From an uncultured Oscillospiraceae bacterium (GTDB lineage: Bacteria; Bacillota; Clostridia; Oscillospirales; Ruminococcaceae): a stretch of 39,061 bases of DNA. The stretch spans positions 1-39,061 of the forward strand of contig CAKQGD010000011.1 of assembly GCA_934232845.1 (NCBI GenBank). Reading direction: 5' to 3'. A program made the translations under genes and the position numbers. A model generated the notes under the pieces. That model saw only the letters and a list, made by a program, of their open reading frames with translations. It was not told the origin of the DNA and made no database searches. This document shows positions 1 to 7,431 of this stretch, piece by piece. The first letter of the stretch is position 1. The number at the start of each line of letters is the position of its first letter.

Positions 1-28
1 GGGTAAATCGAAAGATTTACCCCTTTTT
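1..28 (+). terminator. Intrinsic terminator, plus-strand T tract
   Basis: A 9-bp perfect stem (1-9 with 14-22) with a GAAA loop is followed by CTTTTT. The T tract is on the plus strand, so it would end a transcript entering from the left, convergent with ricT. It could also slow ricT transcripts arriving from the other side. Confidence 0.75.
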
Positions 29-90
29 GAAAACGATTTCTTCTCCGGCGAAACGCGCCGGGGGATTTTTAAGCTTTTAAAAAACGGCGT

Positions 91-1221
91 TTAGTCCTGC
101 GCGGAAGAATTGGCGGGCGTCTGTCCGGCCGGTTTCGGGCGGTGGCGCACGCCTCCCCTGCGGTGACAGCGGCGCGGCTTGTGCTCGCCCTCGGGGGCCG
201 CCCCCTTCTCCTGCCGTGCGGACGGCGCGGGCTTCGGCTGCGCCTCGGCGGGGACCTTTTTGGCGGCGGGCTTGGCGGGACGGCGCTCCTGCTGCTGTCT
301 GCGGGGAGAAGCGGGCCTGCCGCTGTCCTGCTGCGGCCGGCTGGCGGCCGGGGCCAAAGGGGCGCTCTCTTCGGCCGGGGAAGAAGAGGATTCCTCCCGG
401 CGGCAGCCCGGGCAGCGCGTGCTGCCGTCGAGCTGAGACTTGTGATAGACGCGGATCTCGCTCATTTCGCCGTCGAGGCGTACCTTGAGCATGCCGGTCA
501 GTAGGCTGACCTCGGTTACGACGCCGCGTCCGTCCGGCGTATTTACAACGGAATTCTGCCGGGGGGTCGTTTTGATCAGATCCTCATAGGCGGCCTGCTC
601 GTATTTGAGACAGCACATCAGCCGCCCGCAGGTGCCGGAAATTTTCGTCGGGTTGAGAGAGAGCCCCTGCTCCTTCGCCATGCGGATGGACACGGGCTGA
701 AAGTCTCCCAAAAAGCTCGAGCAGCAGAATTCGCGTCCGCAGATGCCCAGTCCGCCGAGCATTTTGGCCTCGTCGCGCACGCCGATCTGGCGCAGCTCGA
801 TGCGGGTGCGGAATACTCCGGCCAGATCCTTGACCAGCTCGCGGAAATCCACACGTCCGTCCGCGGTGAAATAGAACAGAATCTTGCTGCCGTCAAACGC
901 GTATTCTACGTCGACAAGCTTCATTTCCATCTTGTGGTCGATGATTTTCTGCTGGCAGACGGTGAAAGCGCGTTCCTCTTTGAGGCGGTTTTCCTGTGCC
1001 TGGGCGATATCTTTTTTGGTGGCGATGCGCAGCAGCCGCTTGAGAGGCTTGACGATTTCGCCGTCGGGAACCTCCTGCGGGGGCATGGCCACGACGCCGC
1101 ACTCGACGCCGCGCGCGGTCTCGACGATGACGGACTGCTCCGCCGCGGCGTCGATGCCGCAGGGGTCGAAATAATAGACCTTGCCGCCGTCCTTAAATTT
1201 CACTCCGATTACTTTTGCCAT
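91..1221 (-). CDS. ricT: RicT/YaaT-like PSP1 domain protein
   Basis: 376 residues. The PSP1 core lies at about residues 55-150 and is followed by the conserved Cys-rich stretch with GICGREFCC and GTCGRLMCC, the cysteines that bind Fe-S in the RicA/F/T (Y-complex). In Bacillus subtilis that complex promotes RNase Y-dependent mRNA maturation and affects sporulation and competence. Residues from about 270 to the end form a low-complexity Pro/Ala/Arg/Gln-rich tail not found in the short family members, probably disordered and basic enough to touch RNA. The ATG is preceded by GAGGAAA. It lies directly downstream of holB, the same order as in many Firmicutes (holB-yaaT), which supports the call. 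RicA and RicF are not in the window. Confidence 0.9.
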   Translation of the reverse strand: MAKVIGVKFKDGGKVYYFDPCGIDAAAEQSVIVETARGVECGVVAMPPQEVPDGEIVKPLKRLLRIATKKDIAQAQENRLKEERAFTVCQQKIIDHKMEMKLVDVEYAFDGSKILFYFTADGRVDFRELVKDLAGVFRTRIELRQIGVRDEAKMLGGLGICGREFCCSSFLGDFQPVSIRMAKEQGLSLNPTKISGTCGRLMCCLKYEQAAYEDLIKTTPRQNSVVNTPDGRGVVTEVSLLTGMLKVRLDGEMSEIRVYHKSQLDGSTRCPGCRREESSSSPAEESAPLAPAASRPQQDSGRPASPRRQQQERRPAKPAAKKVPAEAQPKPAPSARQEKGAAPEGEHKPRRCHRRGGVRHRPKPAGQTPANSSAQD

Positions 1222-1331
1222 AGGTGGTTTCCTCGTTTTCCGCCCGGAGAGCCGGGCCTCGTTTCAAAAAAATCGCGGAAAAAGTGTCCGCGCTGAGGTT
1301 CTTTTCTGCGCGTTTCGCCGGTTTTGCGGCG

Positions 1332-2267
1332 CTATGCGCGCGCCGGGGAAAGCACGGCGGTCAGCTCGTCCGCGAGCACCGCCGAGAGAATCGGCACGCC
1401 GACGTTCTGCCGGATGCGGTTCTGCGCGGTTTCTATTATATCAACAATTCCCGCGCATTGCAACGCGGAAAAATCCGCCTGTCCCGCCGTGAGACGCGCG
1501 ATGCAGAGCGTTCTGCACAGCGCCAGCACCGAGGAGAGCGCGTCGCGGTCGGTTTCGCGCCCCGCAAGGACGCGCAGAATGCCGTAGCGGTCGCGGCCCT
1601 CGACGCAGCGAAGCAGCTCTGCCGCGTCCGACAGCCGCTGCCGTGCTTTTTCGTCCGTCAAAGAGGCCGCGGCCTGTCCCACCGTTTCAAACGCGAGGGC
1701 CGCGCTGCGGCGGTCCTGCTCCGACACGCCGGGGCAGAGACGGGCGAGCGCCTCCTCCCGCAGGGGAGCGGTCAGCTCCGCCATGCGCAGCAGGGTCACG
1801 CGGGAAAGAATCGTGTCGAGCAGCGCCCCGCGCCCCGAGGCGGTCAGAAGAAACCGTGCGTGCGCGGGCGGCTCCTCGATCAGCTTTAACAGGGCGTTCT
1901 GCGAACGGGGATCCATATTCTGCGTCTCGGTCAGCAGAAACACGCGGCAGGCCGATTCGTTCGGCGCGACCCATGCCTCGCGCCGCAGGGCGCGCACGGC
2001 TTCGATGGCAAACGCTTTTTTCGCGCCGCCGTCGAGCACGACGAGATCGGGATGATTGCCGGTCGAGAGCTTGTGGCAGGAGAGACAGGCGCCGCAGGGA
2101 CGGTCCCTGTCGGAACGGCACAGCAGCAGGGCCGCGGCATAGGCGGCGAGGGTGCGCTTGCCGCTGCCGGGCGCGCCCTCGATTAAAAGCGCGTGCGGAA
2201 AACGTCCGCCCGCCCAAAGGCGGTCGAGCATGCGGTAGGCTTCGTCCTGATAGAGCAGCTTCTGCAT
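1332..2267 (-). CDS. holB: DNA polymerase III subunit delta' (clamp loader)
   Basis: 311 residues, normal length for delta'. The AAA+ fold starts with a P-loop (GAPGSGKR, about residues 31-38), then a zinc-knuckle segment with CGACLSC spacing typical of delta'/gamma clamp-loader subunits, and an SRV motif near residue 155 corresponding to the sensor/arginine-finger region. It belongs to the DnaX-delta-delta' complex that loads the beta sliding clamp. The C-terminal half is a helical collar domain. The ATG follows AGGAGG at good spacing. ricT starts 110 bp downstream and femAB ends 35 bp upstream, so all three may be co-transcribed. In Bacillus subtilis holB is likewise next to yaaT. Confidence 0.93.
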   Translation of the reverse strand: MQKLLYQDEAYRMLDRLWAGGRFPHALLIEGAPGSGKRTLAAYAAALLLCRSDRDRPCGACLSCHKLSTGNHPDLVVLDGGAKKAFAIEAVRALRREAWVAPNESACRVFLLTETQNMDPRSQNALLKLIEEPPAHARFLLTASGRGALLDTILSRVTLLRMAELTAPLREEALARLCPGVSEQDRRSAALAFETVGQAAASLTDEKARQRLSDAAELLRCVEGRDRYGILRVLAGRETDRDALSSVLALCRTLCIARLTAGQADFSALQCAGIVDIIETAQNRIRQNVGVPILSAVLADELTAVLSPARA

Positions 2268-2302
2268 GGCGGTTCCTCCTGTCGTGTGAAATGACGCCGG
2301 AA

Positions 2303-3361
2303 TTATCTCTTCAGCCGGCGGCGCAGCGCACGCAGGCGGTCGTTCGCGGCGATGGCGAAATCGACCATGCGGGCCTTGACGGGCCGGTAGGTGCAGTCAA
2401 ATTCTCCGGCCAGCTCATCGAGCTGCCCGTTGAAGCCCCGCTTGAAGCGGTAGAGTCCGTAGTAGTGATTCCCCTCAGGTTCGAGATTGCCGCTGACGCC
2501 CTGAAAGTCGTAGACGGTGCAGCCCGTCTCGACGGCCCAGCGGATCATTTCCCATTGGACGAGATAGTTCGGCATCACATTGCGGTGCTCGTTGGCGGAT
2601 GCGCCGTAGACATAACAGGTTTTGCCGCCGAAATTCGTCGTGATCGCGCCTGCGATGGCCTCTCCCTCGTAAAAGGCGAGATAGAGCCTCGCGTGCTCGC
2701 CGAGAGCGGAGAGAAACCGCTCAAAATAAGCCTTCGGCCGTGTGGCAAAGCCGTCGCGCTCGCCGGTCGTGCCCATCAGGCGGCAGAACTCCCCGAGCAT
2801 TTCGGGGCCGCAGACGCGGACCTCGACCCCGTGGCGCATTGCCAGACGGACATTGCGCCGCGTCTGCTGGGTCAGGTTTGCAAACAGCTCTTCCTCGGTG
2901 CGGCCGTTCAGGTACAGGCGGTAATTAAAGCGCGCCTGAATGGTCTCGAACCCCTCGGGCCCGTAAAATCGGCGAAAGCCCATCTCCTTTGCGATCGCGG
3001 CAAACTCGCCGTCGGAAAAAAGCACGTCCGGATCCATCTTAAAGGCGTGCGCATGATGCTTTTCTGCAAGCTCGTCTACGCCGGCCTTCAGGGCGGCGAG
3101 CACCTCACGGTCATGCAGATCACAGACCGGCCCGCGCGGGCAGTAGAGAAAGCTCGTGCCGATGAAGGGGATTTTTTGAATCAGAACCGAAGCCGACCCG
3201 ACGATCTCGCCCGCGTCGTTTCGGCACACGACGGCCTCAAAGCCCCAGTTGGACTTGACGTGCCGCCATGCGCTTATCTGGGTGAAGCAGCCCTGCGGGT
3301 GGCTCTCGACAAAGCGGTCGAGCAGGCCGTACTGCGCGGGCGTCAGAATTTCATACTGCAT
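2303..3361 (-). CDS. FemAB-like lipid II aminoacyltransferase (GNAT-like fold)
   Basis: 352 residues from an ATG preceded by AGGGAGG at 8-nt spacing; an in-frame extension upstream has no ribosome site and reads as low-complexity, so I start at 3361. The protein resembles FemA/FemX/MurM-type proteins: two GNAT-like subdomains with the signatures LTQQTRRNVRLA (about residues 168-179), YVYGASANEHRNVMPNYLVQWE and YDFQGVSG, followed by YRFKRGFNG near the C-terminus. Family members transfer amino acids from aminoacyl-tRNA to the stem-peptide lysine or diaminopimelate of lipid II to build the interpeptide bridge. Which residue is added cannot be told from sequence. It is located in the cytoplasm at the membrane. 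The 250 bp upstream contain no gene and no promoter that I trust. Confidence 0.85.
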   Translation of the reverse strand: MQYEILTPAQYGLLDRFVESHPQGCFTQISAWRHVKSNWGFEAVVCRNDAGEIVGSASVLIQKIPFIGTSFLYCPRGPVCDLHDREVLAALKAGVDELAEKHHAHAFKMDPDVLFSDGEFAAIAKEMGFRRFYGPEGFETIQARFNYRLYLNGRTEEELFANLTQQTRRNVRLAMRHGVEVRVCGPEMLGEFCRLMGTTGERDGFATRPKAYFERFLSALGEHARLYLAFYEGEAIAGAITTNFGGKTCYVYGASANEHRNVMPNYLVQWEMIRWAVETGCTVYDFQGVSGNLEPEGNHYYGLYRFKRGFNGQLDELAGEFDCTYRPVKARMVDFAIAANDRLRALRRRLKR

Positions 3362-3612
3362 GGGAAAAACCTCCCTGAATGTTCGATGTGGTAGAAGAAG
3401 TTCGGAGCATATGGAAATTTGCCCCTGCCGCTTTCGCATTTTGCGTGTTTCGTCCGTCGGTGCGGCCGCAATGGTCTTAAAATCCGCTTTCGCCCATTCC
3501 GGAAAGAGCGGGGAAATCGCCGTGCGGCAAAATAAAGAGCGCCCGGTTTGCCGCAGGCGGGCCGGCGGGGGAAAAGGACTGCGCTTTTTGCTTGGCGGTG
3601 CGGCCGCGGCGT

Positions 3613-4395
3613 TTATTCGTCCGGCTTTTGCAGCAGCGCAAGGTTGCGCTCGAGCACGGCCCTGCCGCGCCATGCGAAGGCGCGGTTATGCATCAGCCGG
3701 GAAAGATTCGCCGCCGTCAGTACCGGCTCCGTGCCGGAGAGAAACGCCTCGATGGGTGTTTTTTTCGGGTCATGGTTGTGCGGGCAGGCGAGCAGGCAGC
3801 AATCGCACCCCCACGCAAGACCGCCCGCCCGCAGGGCAAGGGCCTCCTGCTCGGAGAGTGCGCCTTTTTTCTGTGTGATATGCGAGAGACAAAGCGAGGG
3901 GGTAAGGCCGTCCTTTGTCAGGGCGCCCGTCGGACAGGCGCGCACACACGCACCGCAGTCGGCGCAGTGTGCGGTTTTTCGCTTGGCGGGCAGCGAAAGG
4001 TCGGTCACGATCTCGCCGAGAAAAACGAGAGAGCCGAAATCCTTCGTAATGAGCAGGCCGTTTTTTCCGAGAATACCTGCCCCGGCGCGAAGCCCCGCCG
4101 TGACCTCGTCGACGGGCGACGCGTCGCAGAACGAAACGAAGCGGTTCTCGGGATACGCCGCGCAAAGCCGAAGGCGGCTTTCCTCCAGCAGGGAGAGCAC
4201 GACGGCATGATAATCGGGGATCACCGCGTAGAGCGACAGGTTGCGGCCCTCCCGCTCGCCCGTGTAATAGGGAAACGCGCGTACCAGCACGCTTTTCGGA
4301 TCGGGCGGCAGGCGCGAGGCGCTTCTGACGTTGGGCAGCAGCAGGTCGTCCTCCCACGCGCAGACGCAGAACCCGCCGAAAGGTTCATTCCCCAT
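3613..4395 (-). CDS. Compact epoxyqueuosine reductase-like (QueG family) Fe-S protein
   Basis: About 260 residues from ATG 4395; the family is usually 300-380. The DUF1730 part includes SVLVRAFPYYTGE and the PDYH motif; the catalytic-Asp region reads FCDASPVDE; then the corrinoid-binding GKNGLLI and GEI. Two 4Fe-4S sites follow: CADCGACVRACP with a later Cys, and CDCCLLACPHN. QueG reduces epoxyqueuosine to queuosine in tRNA and needs cobalamin. The short form lacks the C-terminal HEAT-like tRNA-binding part, so it may be a QueG-like protein of other use. The start overlaps the thioesterase gene by 11 bp, has no clear ribosome site and may be translationally coupled. The N-terminus looks a few residues shorter than usual, so the start is uncertain. 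Confidence 0.75.
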   Translation of the reverse strand: MGNEPFGGFCVCAWEDDLLLPNVRSASRLPPDPKSVLVRAFPYYTGEREGRNLSLYAVIPDYHAVVLSLLEESRLRLCAAYPENRFVSFCDASPVDEVTAGLRAGAGILGKNGLLITKDFGSLVFLGEIVTDLSLPAKRKTAHCADCGACVRACPTGALTKDGLTPSLCLSHITQKKGALSEQEALALRAGGLAWGCDCCLLACPHNHDPKKTPIEAFLSGTEPVLTAANLSRLMHNRAFAWRGRAVLERNLALLQKPDE

Positions 4396-4798
4396 GGGCG
4401 GGGGCGCCGGTGCGCACGCAGGCCTGCATTGCCGCCGTAAACAGCAAAGCGCCGCTTTCGTCGCGGATCTCGGCCCGATGGTAGCAGAGCGTGCGCGTCG
4501 AGGAGACAAGAAACGCTTCGGCGGTCAGGCGTCCCGCCTTGGCGCTGCGCAGAAAGGCGTACGATCCGCCGCACGACAGCCGCAGCACACCGTCGGTGTT
4601 CGCCGCCGCGGAGCAGACAAAGTCCGCCAGCGTCATCAAAGCGCCGCCGTGAACGATATGGGCGCCGTTGTAGTGCAGGGCGGGATCGATTTCCATCACG
4701 GCCGCGGCGTGCTCAAACGAGCATTGAAGGAGCCGGCAGCCGCACGCACGGGAAAACGGGTTTTGCTCGGTAAAGCTGCGCAGATAATCGTCGTTCAT
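4385..4798 (-). CDS. PaaI-type hotdog-fold thioesterase
   Basis: 137 residues, the usual single hotdog domain size. The motif NGAHIVHGGALMTLAD (about residues 44-59) is the PaaI/4HBT signature: the HGG loop holds the oxyanion hole and the following Asp is the usual catalytic carboxylate. These enzymes hydrolyse acyl-CoA thioesters, commonly aryl- or short-chain acyl-CoA; the substrate here is unknown. I take ATG 4798 because AAGGAG precedes it and the frame upstream lacks one. The 3' end overlaps the QueG-like gene by 11 bp and the MGMT-fold gene ends 127 bp upstream, so it sits in the minus-strand operon. Confidence 0.85.
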   Translation of the reverse strand: MNDDYLRSFTEQNPFSRACGCRLLQCSFEHAAAVMEIDPALHYNGAHIVHGGALMTLADFVCSAAANTDGVLRLSCGGSYAFLRSAKAGRLTAEAFLVSSTRTLCYHRAEIRDESGALLFTAAMQACVRTGAPAHGE

Positions 4799-4925
4799 AG
4801 AAAGAAAAGCTCCTTTTGGCTGTGGTTTTAAAAAGAAGGCGCTTCGGGGAAACCGCCGAAAAAAGGTCTGCACAAAAGAGAGCCGGACCGGTGCAAAAAG
4901 CATGCGGCCAAAACCTTGCGGCGGT

Positions 4926-5267
4926 TTAAAAGGGACAAAGGAAAACATCCTCTTCGGGCCGCCACAGGCAGCGGGAAAGATCGACGGCTCCCTCCGGCGT
5001 GAAGAGAACGCCCTCCTCCTCAAGTAGGCGGCGCTGCACGGCCTCGCCGCCGAAGGCGAACGCGGGAGCGAGCCGCCCCGTGCGGTTTACGACGCGGTGG
5101 CAGGGAATCGTCACCGGCTCGGGGTTGTGGTGCAGGGCCCAGCCCACGACGCGGGCGCCCCGCGGACTGCCCGCCAACAGGGCGATCTGCCCGTAGGTGG
5201 CGACAGAACCTCTTGGAATGCGCCGCACCGCAGCGTAGACCCGGTCAAAAAAGCTTTTGTCAGTCAA
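4926..5267 (-). CDS. Small MGMT-fold protein (methyltransferase/ATL type)
   Basis: 113 residues: only the C-terminal DNA-binding and active-site domain of O6-alkylguanine-DNA alkyltransferase. It carries IPRGSVATYGQIA (helix-turn-helix with arginine finger), VGWALHHNP and IPCHRVVNRTG. The active Cys is present (PCHR), unlike classical ATL proteins in which Cys is Trp or Ala, so it may still accept alkyl groups, though the N-terminal domain is missing. I start at TTG 5267, with GAGGAGG 6 nt before it; the first residues MTDKSFFDRVYAAVRRIP fit the family. Its start overlaps the end of the upstream membrane-protein gene by 8 bp, which suggests coupling. Confidence 0.85.
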   Translation of the reverse strand: MTDKSFFDRVYAAVRRIPRGSVATYGQIALLAGSPRGARVVGWALHHNPEPVTIPCHRVVNRTGRLAPAFAFGGEAVQRRLLEEEGVLFTPEGAVDLSRCLWRPEEDVFLCPF

Positions 5268-6156
5268 GGGGATCCTCCTCGGAGAAGGGGGCGTCGACGG
5301 CCTCTTCTCCGCCGGGCAGAGCCGGGTCGGGCGGAGAAATCCCGCCGGAGGAGACGCAGCCGCTTTCGGGCGCGGCGGGCTCTGCATTTGTCTGCCCCGC
5401 GGGCGTATAAATCGTGGTGTCGTCCGGCGTATCGGCGGGCGGCGCGGGCGGTTTTTTCGCGGAAAGCTTTTTCAGCAGAAAGAGAATTCCCGCGAGCACG
5501 GCGGCGATCAGCAGGCAGACGCCGCCCAGTACATACAGGTTGACCGGGCCGAGCATATGGTAGTCGGCCTCTCCGACGGAAATTTCCGCCGCGAGCACGC
5601 CGAGCAGGGATTCGTCCGCACCGAAGACGGGCAGAAGCACACACGCCGCGCTGCCGCCCGCGCGGCCCGCAATCAGGTCGGCGGCGGTGCCGCCGTCGGA
5701 TTTTCCGCTCCAGATTTTATCCAGCAGGCTTTTGACGGACTTTGACGGCGAGAGCAGAGAGCCCGCGGCGTATGTATTCGCGCCGGAATTGAGCAGGCCG
5801 TCCGCGGCGCAGAGATATTGCTTTTCGCTTTTGACGATGAAGGTCACGGAGTCAAAGCCGCCCGCGGTGCGCAGTGCGCCGAGCGCGTCGGAAACATAGC
5901 GGTACGAGCCGCTTTCCCCCGGGTTGGCGGCGAGCGTCGTCAGCAGGTCGCCGTCGTAGTACGACAGCATCGCGGGCATGAGCTGCAGGGATTCCTCGGC
6001 GGCTCCTCCCACGGCCTTGAGAACGTTCTTTTTCTTTGCGGTGGGCTCGGCAAAGGCCAAAAGCGACAGCAGCAGAAAGATCACCGTCAGCAGGGTCAGC
6101 AGACGGCGCAGACCGTGAAATTTTTCGGGGGAGGGAGGGCTTTTTTTCTCTTTCAT
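5260..6156 (-). CDS. Two-TM membrane protein with extracytoplasmic Cache-like domain
   Basis: 298 residues, not recognised at family level. A first membrane helix lies at about residues 18-37, then about 165 residues that would be outside the cell and carry the look of a Cache-like sensor (an N-terminal helix after the membrane segment and the pattern FGADESLLGVLAAEIS before the second membrane helix). The second helix (about 207-229) is followed by a basic stop and a Pro/Glu-rich tail of about 65 residues. There is no kinase, GGDEF or HAMP output domain. The ATG follows AAAGGAG. It sits 15 bp after the Sir2 gene and overlaps the MGMT-fold gene by 8 bp. Function unknown; a partner-dependent sensor or scaffold is an inference. 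Confidence 0.7.
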   Translation of the reverse strand: MKEKKSPPSPEKFHGLRRLLTLLTVIFLLLSLLAFAEPTAKKKNVLKAVGGAAEESLQLMPAMLSYYDGDLLTTLAANPGESGSYRYVSDALGALRTAGGFDSVTFIVKSEKQYLCAADGLLNSGANTYAAGSLLSPSKSVKSLLDKIWSGKSDGGTAADLIAGRAGGSAACVLLPVFGADESLLGVLAAEISVGEADYHMLGPVNLYVLGGVCLLIAAVLAGILFLLKKLSAKKPPAPPADTPDDTTIYTPAGQTNAEPAAPESGCVSSGGISPPDPALPGGEEAVDAPFSEEDPLD

Positions 6157-6171
6157 GTCAAAAAACTCCTT

Positions 6172-6897
6172 TCAGGAATGCACGGCAATCTGCCCGAGCA
6201 CCTCGCCGATCGGCGAGGAAATCACAAGCTTCGCGCGGCTGTCCATGCTTGTGGCGGAGCGGTTGATCAGAACGATGTCGGCGCGCGTGTACTGCAGAAG
6301 GCCCGCGGCCGGATATACCACAAGGCTGGTGCCGCCGACGATGACGAGATCGGCCGCCCGCAGATGAGAGACTGCCTGCGCCATCACGTCGGAATCAAGC
6401 GCCTCTTCGTACAGAACCACGTCCGGCCGCACAATGCCGCCGCATTCGCAGCGCGGGACTCCGTCCGTATGCAGAATAAAATCGAGGCCGTAGCGCCTGC
6501 CGCAGTCCATGCAGTAGTTCCTCCAGACGCTGCCGTGCAGCTCCAGCACGTGTTTGCTGCCGGCCTTCTGATGCAGGCCGTCGATGTTCTGCGTGATGAC
6601 GGCGGTGAGCTTTCCGGCACGCTCCAGCTCGGCGAGCTTTCGGTGGGCGGCGTTGGGCTCGGCGTCGGGAAAAAGCATCTTGTCCCGGTGAAAGGCGAAG
6701 AATTTCTCCGGATACCGCTTAAAATAACTGTGGCTGAGAATCGTCTCGGGCGGCTCGTCGTATTTTTGATGATACAGCCCGTCCACCGAGCGAAAATCGG
6801 GGATGCCGCTCTCGGTGCTGACGCCCGCCCCGCCGAAAAAGACGATGCGGCTGCTTTGATCGATCATCTGCTGAAGCGTCTGGACGTCTTTTGTCAT
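6172..6897 (-). CDS. cobB: NAD-dependent protein deacylase, Sir2 family
   Basis: 241 residues, typical of bacterial sirtuins. NAD-binding motifs are FFGGAGVSTESGIPDFRS (about residues 20-37), TQNIDGLH and GTSLVVYPA; the catalytic His lies in ELHGS. Two Cys pairs (YCMDCG and CECGG) form the zinc site. It removes acetyl or other acyl groups from protein lysines using NAD, giving nicotinamide and O-acyl-ADP-ribose. Sirtuins that remove acyl groups such as succinyl usually carry a Y/R pair; I did not find it clearly, so the deacetylase role is the default. The ribosome site GAGGAGG lies inside the end of the DUF1653 gene, only 3 bp upstream of this gene, so the two are probably translated together. 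Confidence 0.93.
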   Translation of the reverse strand: MTKDVQTLQQMIDQSSRIVFFGGAGVSTESGIPDFRSVDGLYHQKYDEPPETILSHSYFKRYPEKFFAFHRDKMLFPDAEPNAAHRKLAELERAGKLTAVITQNIDGLHQKAGSKHVLELHGSVWRNYCMDCGRRYGLDFILHTDGVPRCECGGIVRPDVVLYEEALDSDVMAQAVSHLRAADLVIVGGTSLVVYPAAGLLQYTRADIVLINRSATSMDSRAKLVISSPIGEVLGQIAVHS

Positions 6898-6900
6898 GCT

Positions 6901-7119
6901 TCATTCCTCCTCGATGCGGGTAAACCGGCGGTACGTCACGCCGTCTCTGGTGACGGTCTCGTTCCACATGGACGCGGGACGCACCCACACGCCGCGCTCG
7001 CCGTAGAGCGCGCGGTAGACGACATAGGGTTCAAGCGTCTCGCTGTGTGACGCGGTACAAAGCACCTCGTATTCGTTCCCTTTGAAGTGCCGGTAGCGTC
7101 CCGGCAGAATTTTCTCCAT
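6901..7119 (-). CDS. DUF1653 domain protein
   Basis: 72 residues. The whole protein is one DUF1653 domain: PGRYRHFKGNEYEVL at the start, then HSETLEPYVVYRALYGE and a WVRPASMW motif, followed by RRF near the end. This small beta-rich domain is widespread in bacteria, has no assigned reaction and is often encoded beside unrelated housekeeping genes. It is the first gene of the minus-strand operon that runs through cobB to the QueG-like gene; the TATAAT promoter at 7309-7337 is placed to drive it. GAGG precedes the ATG at short spacing. Confidence 0.88.
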   Translation of the reverse strand: MEKILPGRYRHFKGNEYEVLCTASHSETLEPYVVYRALYGERGVWVRPASMWNETVTRDGVTYRRFTRIEEE

Positions 7120-7308
7120 AAAAACCTCTTTTCGTTTTTTAAAAAACGCGGCATCGCGTCAGACGCCGTCTCGAAGAGCAAATCGGGATTGAGGGTCTTT
7201 GGCCGCTTCTTCGGTTCTGCGCCGACGGAAAGATGCCCAAGTTGAGTTTTTCTTTTTTCTATAAAACAAATACAAATTCCGCAAGAGCGAAATTCCCCCA
7301 TTTTTGGT

Positions 7309-7337
7309 ATTATACCACCTTTTTTTCAAAGCCGCAA
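7309..7337 (-). promoter_or_regulatory. Sigma-A promoter for the DUF1653-cobB operon
   Basis: On the minus strand, TTGCGG (7332-7337) and TATAAT (7309-7314) with a 17-bp spacer. It points at DUF1653, with a leader of about 180 nt in which I see no riboswitch. Together with the rlmD promoter it explains most of the 312-bp divergent gap 7120-7431. Confidence 0.75.
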
Positions 7338-7371
7338 TCACGAACTGGCCCGAAACGGCTCTCGCTTTCTC

Positions 7372-7400
7372 TTGCGCGCAGAAGCCCGCCGTGGTATGCT
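7372..7400 (+). promoter_or_regulatory. Sigma-A promoter for the rRNA methyltransferase gene
   Basis: TTGCGC (7372-7377), 17-bp spacer, TATGCT (7395-7400), 25 nt before the ribosome site GGAGGT of the next gene. Confidence 0.65.
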
Positions 7401-7431
7401 GAAAAGCAGAGAAACGATCGGAGGTAACACC

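Noticed and set aside
5818..7050. 410-codon plus-strand ORF
   Set aside because: Opposite the membrane protein, cobB and DUF1653; all three real genes have family motifs.
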